Shown: piece after piece, positions 47,935 to 57,227 of the stretch | Layout: each line of letters starts with the position of its first letter | Position numbering within the stretch: position 1 is the stretch's first letter | NCBI RefSeq assembly: GCF_900091845.1 | Contig: NZ_FMCI01000051.1 | Location: 1 to 57,503, forward strand | Source: Streptomyces sp. SolWspMP-5a-2 | GTDB taxonomy: Bacteria > Actinomycetota > Actinomycetes > Streptomycetales > Streptomycetaceae | DNA: 57,503 nt | Direction: 5' to 3' | Made by a program: the position numbers and the translations under genes | The notes under the pieces: model-generated | Seen by the model: only the letters and a program-made list of their open reading frames with translations | Database searches by the model: none | What the model was told of the DNA's origin: nothing

Positions 47935-49155
47935 GTGAAGACCGGCAAAGACGACATCTCAGGGTGGTTGGTACGGCGGGCCTCCTGGCATCTGTGGGCG
48001 GTGCTGGCGCTCGTCCTGGGGTCCGCCGCGGTGGCCACGGCCCGTGTGACCTCGGACGGAGGGATGGACAACGCCATCGTCGTGCGGGCCGCGCGGACCT
48101 GGCTGGCCGGTGGGTCGCCGTATGACGATCCGCACTTCCTTTATTTCCCGAGCGCGGTCCTCGCGGCGGCTCCGCAGGCGCTGCTGCCCCTCTCCGTGCT
48201 GCGGCTGCTGGTGCCGGTGGCGGTCAGCGGCTGCCTGGTGCTCGGCTGGGGGTGCGCGCTGCGGCTGTACGGTGTCCCGCCGCGCAGCCGGTTCGCGGTG
48301 CTGGGGCTCACGGCGCTGGCGGCCGGGTTCGCGCCGTTCGGGCATCTGGTGCGGCTCGGGAACTGGACGGCGACCGCGGCGCTCGCGCTGCCGCTCGCCC
48401 TGCTGCTGGCCGGGCGGGGCCGCTGGACGGCGGCGGGCGCGGTGCTCGGCGCGGCCGTCGCCCTGAAGCCGCTGCTGGCGCCGGTGGCGCTGCTCCTCGT
48501 CTTCGCCCGGCGTCCGCGCGCGCTGGCGGCGCTGGTCCTGGTGCCCGCCGTCACCTCGGTCGTCTCTGCGCTGCTGCTGCCCGACCCCCTGGGGTTCGTC
48601 ACCCGCACGCTGCCGTTCCTGCTGCGCGGCGACGACGGGTTCGTGCGGCTCTACGAGGCGTCCCCGGCGGCGGTGCTGCCGCGGCTCGGGGTGCCGCAGA
48701 CGGCGGCGCAGGGTGTCGCGCTGCTGCTGTGCGTGACCGGGGTGGGGTGCGCGTACCTGCGCTGGCGGCGGGGCGGGCCGCAGCCGCAGCGGCTGGCGGA
48801 GACGGCGGCGGGGCTGATGCTCTCGGCGTTCCTGGTCTCCCGCCCGTCCTACGACCACTACCTGCTGGTGGTGGTGCCGCTGCTGCTCGCCGGGCTGCCG
48901 TTCCCGGGGGCGGTGGCCCGGACGCCGTGGTTCTGGCTGTCGCTGGCCCCGCAGCTCCCGGGGCTCCGGCTGCCCCTGCTGGAGGCGCCGCAGCGCAGGG
49001 CCTTCAAGGACGCCTGGACGCTGCTCGCGCTGGCCGCGACCGTGGCCCGGCACAACGCGCGGCCGGGCCGGTTCCGGGTCGCCGTGCCCCCGGCCGCCCG
49101 GCGCCGGGAGGCCGCCGCGGCCGAGCCGGTCGTGGGCGGGGATCCCGCGTTTTGA
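47935..49155 (+). CDS. Polytopic membrane protein, GT87/DUF2029-like glycosyltransferase
   Basis: 406 residues from GTG 47935. About ten membrane helices. GGSPYDDPHFLYFPSAVLAAAPQALLPLS after helix 1 and NWTATAALALPLALLLAGRGRW with AVALKPLLAP resemble the GT87 (DUF2029) family, which uses polyprenyl-phosphate mannose in mycobacteria. The acidic active-site residue cannot be assigned with confidence. The last bases and stop codon overlap the -35 box of rplM. Confidence 0.75.
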   Translation: MKTGKDDISGWLVRRASWHLWAVLALVLGSAAVATARVTSDGGMDNAIVVRAARTWLAGGSPYDDPHFLYFPSAVLAAAPQALLPLSVLRLLVPVAVSGCLVLGWGCALRLYGVPPRSRFAVLGLTALAAGFAPFGHLVRLGNWTATAALALPLALLLAGRGRWTAAGAVLGAAVALKPLLAPVALLLVFARRPRALAALVLVPAVTSVVSALLLPDPLGFVTRTLPFLLRGDDGFVRLYEASPAAVLPRLGVPQTAAQGVALLLCVTGVGCAYLRWRRGGPQPQRLAETAAGLMLSAFLVSRPSYDHYLLVVVPLLLAGLPFPGAVARTPWFWLSLAPQLPGLRLPLLEAPQRRAFKDAWTLLALAATVARHNARPGRFRVAVPPAARRREAAAAEPVVGGDPAF

Positions 49156-49181
49156 CCCGTCCGGGGCAGCCCGGGTATTCT
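49152..49181 (+). promoter_or_regulatory. Promoter of rplM-rpsI, overlapping the upstream stop codon
   Basis: TTGACC (49152-49157) and TATTCT (49176-49181) with an 18-nt spacer. The TGA in TTGACC is the stop codon of the GT87-like gene. The leader is about 170 nt. Confidence 0.7.
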
Positions 49182-49359
49182 GCCTCTTCGTTGTGTATTG
49201 GCTTGCTCATTCTCACGGGACGGGCCCTTACACCGGTCCACCGGGCCGATGACCAGCGACCCACGTACGCGGTATGCGTCGCCGCAGTGCGGTCCAGGCT
49301 GTCGTGATCGTTTCGGTGACCTGTTCAGGACCATTCACTCGAAGCGAAGGCTACGAACC

Positions 49360-49803
49360 GTGCGTACGTACAGCCCCAAGCCCGGCGATGTGACGCGCCA
49401 GTGGCACGTCATCGACGCCCAGGACATCGTCCTGGGTCGTCTCGCCACGACCGCCGCCACCCTTCTGCGGGGCAAGCACAAGCCGATCTACGCCCCCCAC
49501 GTCGACGCTGGTGACTTCGTCATCATCATCAACGCGGACAAGGTGCACCTGTCCGGCAACAAGCGGACCCAGAAGATGGCGTACCGCCACTCCGGCTACC
49601 CGGGTGGTCTGCGCTCCGTCCGTTACGACGAGCTGCTCGACAAGAACCCCGAGAAGGCCGTCGAGAAGGCCGTCAAGGGCATGCTCCCCAAGAACACCCT
49701 GGGCCGTCAGATGCTCACCAAGCTGAAGGTCTACTCGGGCGACCAGCACCCGCACGCTGCGCAGCAGCCGGTGCCGTTCGAGATCACCCAGGTCGCGCAG
49801 TAG
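49360..49803 (+). CDS. rplM: 50S ribosomal protein L13
   Basis: 147 residues from GTG 49360, with GAAGG 9 nt upstream. [47 protein letters not shown] and [10 protein letters not shown] are typical. A longer in-frame reading from 49198 lies in the leader and has no homology. Confidence 0.97.
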   Translation: MRTYSPKPGDVTRQWHVIDAQDIVLGRLATTAATLLRGKHKPIYAPHVDAGDFVIIINADKVHLSGNKRTQKMAYRHSGYPGGLRSVRYDELLDKNPEKAVEKAVKGMLPKNTLGRQMLTKLKVYSGDQHPHAAQQPVPFEITQVAQ

Positions 49804-49846
49804 TTCCGGCCACCCCCTAAGACTGAAACAGAATCTGAGGAGCATC

Positions 49847-50359
49847 GTGGCCGAGACCACTGCCGAGCAGCCGCTCGAAGAGCTTGAGATCGACAGCTAC
49901 ACCACGGAGTCGGACGTCCCCGTCGAGGGCGAGTACACCTCCGAGTCCCTCGCGTCCCGCTTCGGCGAGCCCCAGCCGGCCGCCGGCCTGGGCCGTCGCA
50001 AGAACGCCATCGCCCGCGTCCGGATCGTCCCGGGCACCGGCAAGTGGAAGATCAACGGTCGCACCCTTGAGGACTACTTCCCCAACAAGGTGCACCAGCA
50101 GGAAGTCAACGAGCCCTTCAAGGTGCTCGAGCTCGAGGGCCGCTACGACGTCGTCGCCCGCATCTCCGGCGGCGGTGTCTCCGGTCAGGCCGGTGCCCTG
50201 CGCCTCGGTGTGGCCCGCGCGCTGAACGAGGCCGACGTGGACAACAACCGCGCCCCCCTCAAGAAGGCCGGGTTCCTCAAGCGTGACGACCGTGCGGTCG
50301 AGCGCAAGAAGGCCGGTCTCAAGAAGGCCCGCAAGGCCCCGCAGTACAGCAAGCGCTAA
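49847..50359 (+). CDS. rpsI: 30S ribosomal protein S9
   Basis: 170 residues from GTG 49847 behind GAGGAG. The first 45 residues are an acidic extension seen in actinobacteria; the S9 core starts at [21 protein letters not shown] and ends with KAPQYSKR, whose terminal Arg contacts P-site tRNA. An 18-bp terminator follows. Confidence 0.97.
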   Translation: MAETTAEQPLEELEIDSYTTESDVPVEGEYTSESLASRFGEPQPAAGLGRRKNAIARVRIVPGTGKWKINGRTLEDYFPNKVHQQEVNEPFKVLELEGRYDVVARISGGGVSGQAGALRLGVARALNEADVDNNRAPLKKAGFLKRDDRAVERKKAGLKKARKAPQYSKR

Positions 50360-50381
50360 ACACAGCTGCTGCTCTGTACCT

Positions 50382-50424
50382 CGAACGCCCCGGCGGCACG
50401 CCACTTGTGCCGCCGGGGCGTTCG
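50382..50424 (+). terminator. Terminator after rpsI
   Basis: A perfect 18-bp stem (50382-50399 with 50407-50424) with a 7-nt loop, followed by TTTATC. Confidence 0.85.
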
Positions 50425-50552
50425 TTTATCACCGGCCAGGGCGTATAACGGCACAAGATGCTCAAAGGCTGGTGTGATCGGATGTTCACACATGGCAGGT
50501 CCGGGACGCGGGAGCCGCGCATCCCGGACCCACGCTTCCTCAAGGAGGACAA

Positions 50553-51911
50553 GTGGGACGACTCTTCGGCACGGACGGCGTGCGCGGCGTCGCCAACGCG
50601 GATCTGACCGCGGAGATGGCGCTCGGCCTCTCCGTGGCCGCGGCGCACGTACTCGCCGAGGCGGGCACCTTCGAGGGCCACCGGCCGAAGGCCGTCGTCG
50701 GACGGGATCCGCGCGCGTCCGGGGAGTTCCTGGAGGCGGCCGTCGTCGCGGGCCTGGCCAGCGCGGGCGTGGACGTGCTGCGGGTCGGCGTGCTGCCGAC
50801 GCCCGCGGTGGCCTATCTCACCGGCGCGCTCGGCGCCGACCTCGGTGTGATGCTCTCCGCCAGCCACAACGCCATGCCCGACAACGGGATCAAGTTCTTC
50901 GCGCGCGGCGGCCACAAGCTCGCCGACGAGCTGGAGGACCGCATCGAGCACGTCTACGACGAGCACCGGCGCGGCGAGCCCTGGCAGCGGCCGACCGGCT
51001 CGGGCGTCGGCCGGGTGCGCTCCTACGACGAGGGGTTCGACCAGTACGTCGCGCATCTCATCGGCGTGCTCCCGAACCGGCTCGACGGTCTGAAGATCGT
51101 CCTGGACGAGGCACACGGCGCGGCCTCCCGGGTCTCGCCCGAGGCGTTCTCGCGGGCCGGAGCCGAGGTCATCACGATCGGCGCGGCCCCCGACGGACTC
51201 AACATCAACGACGGCTGCGGCTCCACCCACATGGGGCAGCTGAAGGCCGCGGTCGTCGAGCACGGCGCGGCGCTCGGCATCGCCCACGACGGTGACGCCG
51301 ACCGGTGCCTCGCGGTGGACCACACCGGTGCCGAGGTCGACGGCGACCAGATCCTCGCGGTGCTCGCGCTGGACATGCGGGAACGTTCCGCGCTGCGGTC
51401 CGACACCGTCGTCGCGACGGTCATGTCGAACCTCGGGTTCAAGCTGGCGCTGGAGCGGGAGGGGCTGAAGCTCGTCCAGACCGCGGTCGGCGACCGGTAC
51501 GTGCTGGAGGAGATGAAGCAGCACGGGTACGCGCTCGGGGGCGAGCAGTCCGGGCACGTGATCATCCTCGACCACGCGACGACCGGTGACGGCACGCTGA
51601 CCGGGCTGATGCTGGCGGCGCGGGTCGCCGCCACGGGGACGCCGCTGCGGGAGCTGGCCGCGGTGATGGAGCGGTTGCCGCAGGTGCTGGTGAACGTGCC
51701 GGACGTGGACCGGGGCAAGGTGGGGACGTCCGCAGAGCTGGCGACCGCCGTCGCCGAGGCCGAGCGGGAGCTGGGGGGTACCGGGCGGGTGCTGCTGCGG
51801 CCGTCCGGGACCGAGCCGCTGGTGCGGGTGATGGTCGAGGCCGCGGACATCGAGCAGGCCCGTGCTGTCGCGGGGCGGCTGGCTGATGCGGTGAAGTCCG
51901 CGTTGGGGTAG
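50553..51911 (+). CDS. glmM: Phosphoglucosamine mutase
   Basis: 452 residues from GTG 50553 behind [22 protein letters not shown] opens the family; [16 protein letters not shown] holds the phosphorylated Ser104; HDGDADRC binds magnesium; [15 protein letters not shown] is the phosphate-binding end. It turns glucosamine-6-P, made by GlmS (54161), to glucosamine-1-P for UDP-GlcNAc. Confidence 0.97.
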   Translation: MGRLFGTDGVRGVANADLTAEMALGLSVAAAHVLAEAGTFEGHRPKAVVGRDPRASGEFLEAAVVAGLASAGVDVLRVGVLPTPAVAYLTGALGADLGVMLSASHNAMPDNGIKFFARGGHKLADELEDRIEHVYDEHRRGEPWQRPTGSGVGRVRSYDEGFDQYVAHLIGVLPNRLDGLKIVLDEAHGAASRVSPEAFSRAGAEVITIGAAPDGLNINDGCGSTHMGQLKAAVVEHGAALGIAHDGDADRCLAVDHTGAEVDGDQILAVLALDMRERSALRSDTVVATVMSNLGFKLALEREGLKLVQTAVGDRYVLEEMKQHGYALGGEQSGHVIILDHATTGDGTLTGLMLAARVAATGTPLRELAAVMERLPQVLVNVPDVDRGKVGTSAELATAVAEAERELGGTGRVLLRPSGTEPLVRVMVEAADIEQARAVAGRLADAVKSALG

Positions 51912-51976
51912 TGAGCGGGGAGGGGTGGGGGGTGCTGTGGTGGTTCGGCCGCGGGTGTGTTGTGGCTGGGCGCGCA

Positions 51977-51998
51977 GTTCCCCGCGCCCCTGGTGGGT
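51977..51998 (+). repeat. Intergenic 22-bp repeat, copy 1
   Basis: GTTCCCCGCGCCCCTGGTGG plus GT. An identical copy lies at 52020-52041. The core (GCAGTTCCCCGCGCCCCT) resembles a short GC-rich sequence that I recall as frequent between genes in Streptomyces. Confidence 0.75.
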
Positions 51999-52019
51999 TG
52001 TTCTGATCCCGGGTGCTTG

Positions 52020-52041
52020 GTTCCCCGCGCCCCTGGTGGGT
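52020..52041 (+). repeat. Intergenic 22-bp repeat, copy 2
   Basis: Identical to 51977-51998, 43 nt downstream, just beyond the end of the DUF389 gene. Both lie in the 132-nt gap between the convergent glmM and DUF389 genes. Confidence 0.75.
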
Positions 52042-52043
52042 GG

Positions 52044-53000
52044 CTAGCGGGGAGTGGTGCTGGGTGGGCTTGTGCGGTGGCGGTTCCAGAGGTGTTTCTG
52101 GGTCAGCAGGGTCAGGGTGCCCGCCACGGTGATGCCCGCCAGGTTCAGCAGGAGCTGTTCCGTGGAGCCCCAGGCCTGGCGGTACTCGTCGTAGGCGAAG
52201 GCCACCGCCGCGTTGGCCGCCGCCGGGACCGTCGTCACGGAGATCGCCACCCCCACCAGGGCGCCCGACTTCGACGACGTCAGGGAGAGGGTGCCGGCCA
52301 CGCCCGCCAGGACCGCCACGACGAAGGAGAACGCGTCGGGCCGGTAGATGAAGTTGGTGTTGGGGCGGTCCGCCTCCAGCCGGACCCGGGTGAACAGGTC
52401 GAACGCGTCCATGAGGTGGGTGAAGCCGACCGTCACCGCCATCGCCACCGCGAACCCGGCCAGCAGCGCGATCAGTGAGCGCAGCGCGAGCCGCGGGGCC
52501 CGCTGGACGAGCGCGGTGCAGACCCCGGCGAGCGGGCCGAACTCCGGCCCCACCGCCATCGCGCCCACGATCAGGATCGCGTTGTCCAGGACCACGCCGC
52601 AGGCCGCGATCATCGTGGCCAGGGTGATGAACGCCAGGTAGGTGACGGAGAGCGTGGACTCCTCGTGGGTGGCCTCCGACAACTGCTCCCAGACGACCGC
52701 GTCCGCGCCCTCGCCCGGGGCGTCCTCCTCGGCCCGGTCGGCCCGCTCCGACAGCGACAGGTCGATCGACCCGACGGCGATGGAACCGGTCCGGTCGAGG
52801 CCCAGCTCGCGCAGCCCGGTGAGGAGGTCGTCGGCCGCCTCGCGGGCGACGTCGCACAGGACCAGGTCGCCCGCCGGATCGCGGGCCGCGCCCGGCAGCA
52901 CCACCAGGTGGGCGGTGCCGACGGTCGCCCCGATCAGACGGACGACGGCGTCGGTCGTCCCGGACGGTGTGATCAGACGCAGATGCAGCATGGCGCTCAT
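52044..53000 (-). CDS. DUF389 membrane protein
   Basis: 318 residues from ATG 53000, or 315 from ATG 52991. Residues to about 105 are a soluble ferredoxin-like part (LHLRLITPSGTTDAVVRLIG); about six membrane helices follow, with AACGVVLDNAILIVGAMAVGPEFGPLAG, the DUF389 hallmark. TTAGAT 7 nt before ATG 52991 hints at a leaderless start there. Function unknown; it may be a transporter or channel. Confidence 0.85.
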   Translation of the reverse strand: MSAMLHLRLITPSGTTDAVVRLIGATVGTAHLVVLPGAARDPAGDLVLCDVAREAADDLLTGLRELGLDRTGSIAVGSIDLSLSERADRAEEDAPGEGADAVVWEQLSEATHEESTLSVTYLAFITLATMIAACGVVLDNAILIVGAMAVGPEFGPLAGVCTALVQRAPRLALRSLIALLAGFAVAMAVTVGFTHLMDAFDLFTRVRLEADRPNTNFIYRPDAFSFVVAVLAGVAGTLSLTSSKSGALVGVAISVTTVPAAANAAVAFAYDEYRQAWGSTEQLLLNLAGITVAGTLTLLTQKHLWNRHRTSPPSTTPR

Positions 53001-53038
53001 CTAACAGGCAGCCCGCCGCGCGGCCCGCGCCCGGTGGG

Positions 53039-54028
53039 TCAGAGCTTGCGCAGCCGCAGCCGCTGCACCTTGTGGTCGGGGCCCTTGCGGATCACCAGGG
53101 TGGCCCGGCCCCGGGTGGGCGCGATGTTCTCCACCAGGTTGGGGAGGTTGATCGTGCGCCACTGGGTGCGCGCGTAGTCGAGGGCCTCCTCCTCGGAGAC
53201 CTGGGTGTAAGTGCGGAAGTACGACGACGGGTCCTGGAACGCGGTGGCGCGCAGTTGCCGGAACCGGTTGAGGTACCAGCGCTCGACGTCGTCGGGGTGC
53301 GCGTCGACGTAGACGCTGAAGTCGAAGTAGTCGGCGAGGGCGACCCGGGTGCGCCCGTCCTGGCCGGGCAGGGCGGGCTGGAGGACGTTGAGGCCCTCCA
53401 CGATCAGGATGTCGGGGCGGCGCACGACGAGCTTCTCGTCCGGGACGATGTCGTAGATGAGGTGGGAGTAGACGGGGGCCGTCACCTCGTCCTTGCCCGC
53501 CTTGATGTCGGCGACGAAGCGGGTGAGCGCGCGGCGGTCGTACGACTCGGGGAAACCCTTGCGGGCCATCAGGCCGCGCGCCTTCAGCTCCTTGGTGGGC
53601 AGCAGGAAGCCGTCCGTGGTGACGCGCTCCACCCGGGGGTGTTCGGGCCAGCGCGAGAGCAGCGCCTGGAGCAGCCGGGCCACGGTCGACTTGCCGCCCG
53701 CGACCGAACCCGCGACCCCTATGACGAACGGCGTCCCGGCCTGGGAGCCCTTCTCGCCGAGGAACGTGTTCAGGGCGCCGCGCAGGCCGTCGGTGGCGCC
53801 GACGTAGAGGTTGAGGAGCCGGGAGAGCGGGAGGTAGATGTCACGCACCTCGTCGAGGTCGATGACATCGCCGAGGCCGCGCAGCTTCTCGACCTCCTCG
53901 GCGGTGAGCGGCAGCGGTGTCTTGTGCCGCAGCGCGCTCCACTCGGCTCGGGTGAGATCGACGTAGGGAGTCGCCTCCGGCCTGTGCCGGTGGGCGCTCC
54001 GGGGCATCGGGGAGACCGGAGAGATCAC
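53039..54028 (-). CDS. coaA: Pantothenate kinase, type I
   Basis: 329 residues from GTG 54028, or 322 from ATG 54007. The P-loop [12 protein letters not shown] is at 104-115, and [15 protein letters not shown] and [26 protein letters not shown] follow as in CoaA. It phosphorylates pantothenate, the first and feedback-controlled step to CoA, which AcpS (56684) later uses. No ribosome site is seen; TAACAA 6 nt upstream suggests a leaderless mRNA. It is divergent from glmS. Confidence 0.95.
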   Translation of the reverse strand: MISPVSPMPRSAHRHRPEATPYVDLTRAEWSALRHKTPLPLTAEEVEKLRGLGDVIDLDEVRDIYLPLSRLLNLYVGATDGLRGALNTFLGEKGSQAGTPFVIGVAGSVAGGKSTVARLLQALLSRWPEHPRVERVTTDGFLLPTKELKARGLMARKGFPESYDRRALTRFVADIKAGKDEVTAPVYSHLIYDIVPDEKLVVRRPDILIVEGLNVLQPALPGQDGRTRVALADYFDFSVYVDAHPDDVERWYLNRFRQLRATAFQDPSSYFRTYTQVSEEEALDYARTQWRTINLPNLVENIAPTRGRATLVIRKGPDHKVQRLRLRKL

Positions 54029-54147
54029 AGTCCATTGTTAACGGAGTTTGAACGGGGCGGAGGGTGGGGTCGGTCACGTCGGCCGAACGGCCGCCGCGAT
54101 TTCCGGAATCGGGCACGATGTGCCGTGTTCTGACCGGGTCTGGCGCC

Positions 54148-54153
54148 TAGGCT
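54148..54153 (+). promoter_or_regulatory. -10 box of a leaderless glmS transcript
   Basis: TAGGCT, 7 nt before ATG 54161; no ribosome site. Confidence 0.55.
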
Positions 54154-54160
54154 GCCGCTC

Positions 54161-56008
54161 ATGTGCGGAATTGTGGGATACGTGGGGTCGCAGTCGGCGC
54201 TGGACGTGGTCATGGCCGGACTGAAGCGGCTGGAGTACCGGGGGTACGACTCGGCGGGCGTGGCGGTGCCCGCGGACGGGGGGCTGGCCGCGGCGAAGCG
54301 GGCGGGCAAGCTCGTCAACCTGGAGAAGGAACTGCTCGAACGGCCGCTGCCGAGCGGCTCCACGGGCATCGGGCACACCCGCTGGGCCACGCACGGCGGC
54401 CCGACCGACGCCAACGCCCACCCGCATCTCGACAACGCGGGCCGGGTCGCCGTCGTCCACAACGGGATCATCGAGAACTTCGCCGCCCTCCGCGGCGAGC
54501 TGGCCGGGCGCGGGCACGACCTGGTCTCCGAGACCGACACCGAGGTCGTCGCGCACCTGCTCGCCGAGGAGTTCTCGGCGGGCGCCGACCTCGCCGAGGC
54601 GATGCGGCTGGTGTGCCGCAGGCTCGAAGGGGCGTTCACGCTGGTCGCGGTGCACGCGGACGCGCCGGACGTGGTGGTCGGCGCGCGCCGCAACTCGCCG
54701 CTGGTGGTGGGCGTGGGGGAGGGCGAGTCGTTCCTCGCCTCCGACGTCGCCGCGTTCATCGCGCACACCCGGTCGGCGATCGAGCTGGGCCAGGACCAGG
54801 TGGTGGAGCTGCGCCGGGACGGGGTCACCGTGACCGGCTTCGACGGCAGCCCGGCCGAGGTCCGCTCGTACCACGTCGACTGGGACGCGTCGGCGGCGGA
54901 GAAGGGCGGCTACGACTACTTCATGCTGAAGGAGATCGCCGAGCAGCCCAAGGCGGTCGCCGACACCCTGCTGGGCCGCATCGACGCGGCGGGGTCGCTG
55001 ACCCTCGACGAGGTCAGGATCGGCGCCGCCGAGCTGCGCGAGCTGGACAAGGTCGTGATCGTGGCGTGCGGGACGGCCTTCCACGCCGGTCTGATCGCCA
55101 AGTACGCCATCGAGCACTGGACGCGGCTGCCCTGCGAGGTGGAGCTGGCCAGCGAGTTCCGCTACCGGGACCCGATCCTCGACCCGCGGTCCCTGGTCGT
55201 GGCGATCTCGCAGTCCGGCGAGACGATGGACACCCTGATGGCGCTGCGGCACGCCCGTGAGCAGGGCTCCAAGGTGCTCGCCATCTGCAACACCAACGGG
55301 TCGACGATCCCGCGCGAGTCCGACGCGGTGCTGTACACGCACGCCGGTCCCGAGGTCGCCGTCGCCTCCACGAAGGCGTTCCTGACCCAGCTCGTGGCCT
55401 GCTACCTGGTGGCGCTGTACCTGGGCCAGGTGCGGGGCACCAAGTGGGGCGACGAGATCCGCGCGGTGATCCGGGACCTGTCGCGCATCTCCGGCGCGGT
55501 CGAACGGGTCCTGGAGACGATGGAGCCGGTGCGCGCGCTGGCCAGGTCGCTGGCCGGCAAGAAGACCGTGCTCTTCCTGGGGCGGCACGTCGGCTACCCG
55601 GTCGCCCTGGAGGGCGCGCTCAAGCTCAAGGAGCTGGCCTACATGCACGCGGAGGGCTTCGCGGCGGGCGAGCTGAAGCACGGGCCGATCGCGCTGATCG
55701 AGGAGGACCTGCCGGTGGTGGTCGTGGTGCCGTCGCCGCGCGGGCGGTCGGTGCTGCACGACAAGATCGTCTCGAACATCCAGGAGATCAGGGCGCGCGG
55801 TGCCCGGACGATCGTGATCGCGGAGGAGGGCGACGACGCGGTCGTCCCGTACGCGGACCACCTGATCCGCATCCCGGTCACCCCGACGCTGCTTCAGCCG
55901 CTGGTGTCGACCGTGCCGTTGCAGGTGTTCGCGTGCGAGCTGGCGACGGCCCGGGGCAACGAGGTGGACCAGCCGCGGAACCTGGCCAAGTCCGTGACGG
56001 TGGAGTGA
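54161..56008 (+). CDS. glmS: Glutamine-fructose-6-phosphate aminotransferase (isomerizing)
   Basis: 615 residues from ATG 54161. MCGIVGYVG exposes the nucleophilic Cys2 after Met removal; RWATHGGPTDANAHPH and HNGIIENF complete the glutaminase half (to about 240). Two SIS domains follow (CGTAFHAG, ISQSGETMDTLMALRHA; FLGRHVGYPVALEGALKLKE), and the C-terminal DQPRNLAKSVTVE is complete. It makes glucosamine-6-P. No glmS ribozyme is expected or seen. Confidence 0.97.
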   Translation: MCGIVGYVGSQSALDVVMAGLKRLEYRGYDSAGVAVPADGGLAAAKRAGKLVNLEKELLERPLPSGSTGIGHTRWATHGGPTDANAHPHLDNAGRVAVVHNGIIENFAALRGELAGRGHDLVSETDTEVVAHLLAEEFSAGADLAEAMRLVCRRLEGAFTLVAVHADAPDVVVGARRNSPLVVGVGEGESFLASDVAAFIAHTRSAIELGQDQVVELRRDGVTVTGFDGSPAEVRSYHVDWDASAAEKGGYDYFMLKEIAEQPKAVADTLLGRIDAAGSLTLDEVRIGAAELRELDKVVIVACGTAFHAGLIAKYAIEHWTRLPCEVELASEFRYRDPILDPRSLVVAISQSGETMDTLMALRHAREQGSKVLAICNTNGSTIPRESDAVLYTHAGPEVAVASTKAFLTQLVACYLVALYLGQVRGTKWGDEIRAVIRDLSRISGAVERVLETMEPVRALARSLAGKKTVLFLGRHVGYPVALEGALKLKELAYMHAEGFAAGELKHGPIALIEEDLPVVVVVPSPRGRSVLHDKIVSNIQEIRARGARTIVIAEEGDDAVVPYADHLIRIPVTPTLLQPLVSTVPLQVFACELATARGNEVDQPRNLAKSVTVE

Positions 56009-56040
56009 GCCGGTCCGGGGTGCGCCGAGGGCGCGCGTAG

Positions 56041-56072
56041 GGGCGGTCGGCACCGGGGGCGGTCGGCACCGG
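56041..56072 (+). repeat. Tandem 16-bp repeat, two copies
   Basis: GGGCGGTCGGCACCGG at 56041-56056 and again at 56057-56072, perfect. It lies 32 nt after the glmS stop. Confidence 0.85.
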
Positions 56073-56115
56073 CCGCCCGCCCCGCGGTCGCTGATCCTTC
56101 GTCCCGCCGGGCCGT

Positions 56116-56165
56116 GTCTGACAGATCCCGCCCGGCCCGCGGGCGCACGGCGCTCTGTGTCAGAC
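56116..56165. terminator. Inverted repeat between convergent glmS and the SH3-like gene
   Basis: GTCTGACA (56116-56123) pairs with TGTCAGAC (56158-56165), with a GC-rich inner stem. It could stop transcription from both sides. Confidence 0.5.
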
Positions 56166-56170
56166 CCGCC

Positions 56171-56542
56171 CTAGTAGACGCAGGTCTTCAGGACCCAGCC
56201 CTTCCTGGAGTTGTAACTCGCGTAGTACCACTGGTCGCTCGTCTTGCCGCAGGCCGTGTACTTCGCGCCCTTGTAGGTGTTGCCGTCGTTGCAGACCGCG
56301 CCCGACTTGCCCTTGGGCCAGACGCCGATCGCCGTGGAGGCGGCCGTCGGCTTGGTGCGGATGTTGACGCTCTCCTTGGGCTTGATCGGGCTCAGGACGT
56401 GGCTGCAGTCGGTCGGCAGCGCGGCCGTGGCCGACGCGGAGGCCGGTGCGGCGGCGGGCTGGGCGACGGCCGTCCCGCCGGTGAGCGTGGCGCAGGCGAG
56501 CGCCGCGGCGGCGGCCGCGATGCTCAGAGACTTCGGCTTCAT
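56171..56542 (-). CDS. Small secreted protein with an SH3-like fold
   Basis: 123 residues from ATG 56542 (GGGGAGAA upstream). A signal peptide (KPKSLS, then an Ala-rich hydrophobic core) probably ends after TAVA at 27. After a Pro/Ala stretch, [16 protein letters not shown] begins a bacterial SH3-like domain, and [20 protein letters not shown] ends it. Four cysteines (46, 84, 98, 121) could form two disulfides. Such domains bind cell-wall peptides or metals in other proteins; here there is no enzyme domain. Eight more codons upstream are open but lack a ribosome site. Confidence 0.82.
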   Translation of the reverse strand: MKPKSLSIAAAAAALACATLTGGTAVAQPAAAPASASATAALPTDCSHVLSPIKPKESVNIRTKPTAASTAIGVWPKGKSGAVCNDGNTYKGAKYTACGKTSDQWYYASYNSRKGWVLKTCVY

Positions 56543-56670
56543 GCTGGTTCTCCCCGTTGCGTGCAAAGGCGATCCGCTCTCCGCGGATCACCGGGAACCC
56601 TAGTCGTACGACTGTCCGGAGATCGAACCTTTCCCCGAGCAAGTCGAGGCCGGGGGAGGGGCGCTGACCG

Positions 56671-56676
56671 TAGGGT
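56671..56676 (+). promoter_or_regulatory. -10 box of a leaderless acpS transcript
   Basis: TAGGGT, 7 nt before ATG 56684; no ribosome site. Confidence 0.5.
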
Positions 56677-56683
56677 GCTCGGC

Positions 56684-57055
56684 ATGAGCATCATCGGGGT
56701 CGGGATCGACGTCGCCGAGATCGAGCGGTTCGGGGCGTCGCTGACGCGAACTCCCGCCCTCGCCGAACGGCTTTTCGTGGACAGCGAGTTGCTGCTGCCG
56801 AGCGGTGAACGGCGGGGTGTCGCGTCGCTGGCCGCCCGGTTCGCCGCCAAGGAGGCCCTCGCGAAGGCGCTCGGGGCACCGGCCGGGCTGCTGTGGACCG
56901 ACGCCGAGGTGTACGTCGAGGAGAGCGGACGGCCCCGGCTGCGGGTGACCGGGACGGTGGCGGCGCGCGCGGCCGAGCTGGGGGTGCGCGGCTGGCACGT
57001 GTCGCTGAGCCATGACGCGGGGGTCGCCTCCGCGGTCGTCATCGCGGAGGGGTGA
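56684..57055 (+). CDS. acpS: Holo-[acyl-carrier-protein] synthase
   Basis: 123 residues from ATG 56684. [14 protein letters not shown] contains Asp9, and [14 protein letters not shown] contains Glu57, the magnesium-binding pair; HVSLSHD is the third motif. It moves 4'-phosphopantetheine from CoA to fatty-acid and polyketide carrier proteins. The frame is open far upstream, but homology starts at this ATG. The following 172 nt are G-rich and hold no gene. Confidence 0.96.
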   Translation: MSIIGVGIDVAEIERFGASLTRTPALAERLFVDSELLLPSGERRGVASLAARFAAKEALAKALGAPAGLLWTDAEVYVEESGRPRLRVTGTVAARAAELGVRGWHVSLSHDAGVASAVVIAEG

Positions 57056-57227
57056 GCGGGCGGAACCGGCGGGCGGGGCACCGGGACCGGGACCCGGCCG
57101 AGAGGGTCGGCCCGGGTCGGGCCCAGGGCCAGGTCGGGGGCCGCGAGCGGGGTCCGGCCGGGCCGGGCCGGGGAGCCGAGGCGGGGCCGGGGAGCGAGGA
57201 GCGCGTGGCCCGGGGAGACTTGGACCC

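Noticed and set aside
54009..54160. glmS riboswitch-ribozyme before glmS
   Set aside because: The gap is only 132 nt, the -10 box sits 7 nt before the ATG, and the ribozyme is a Firmicutes-type element; no matching core was seen.
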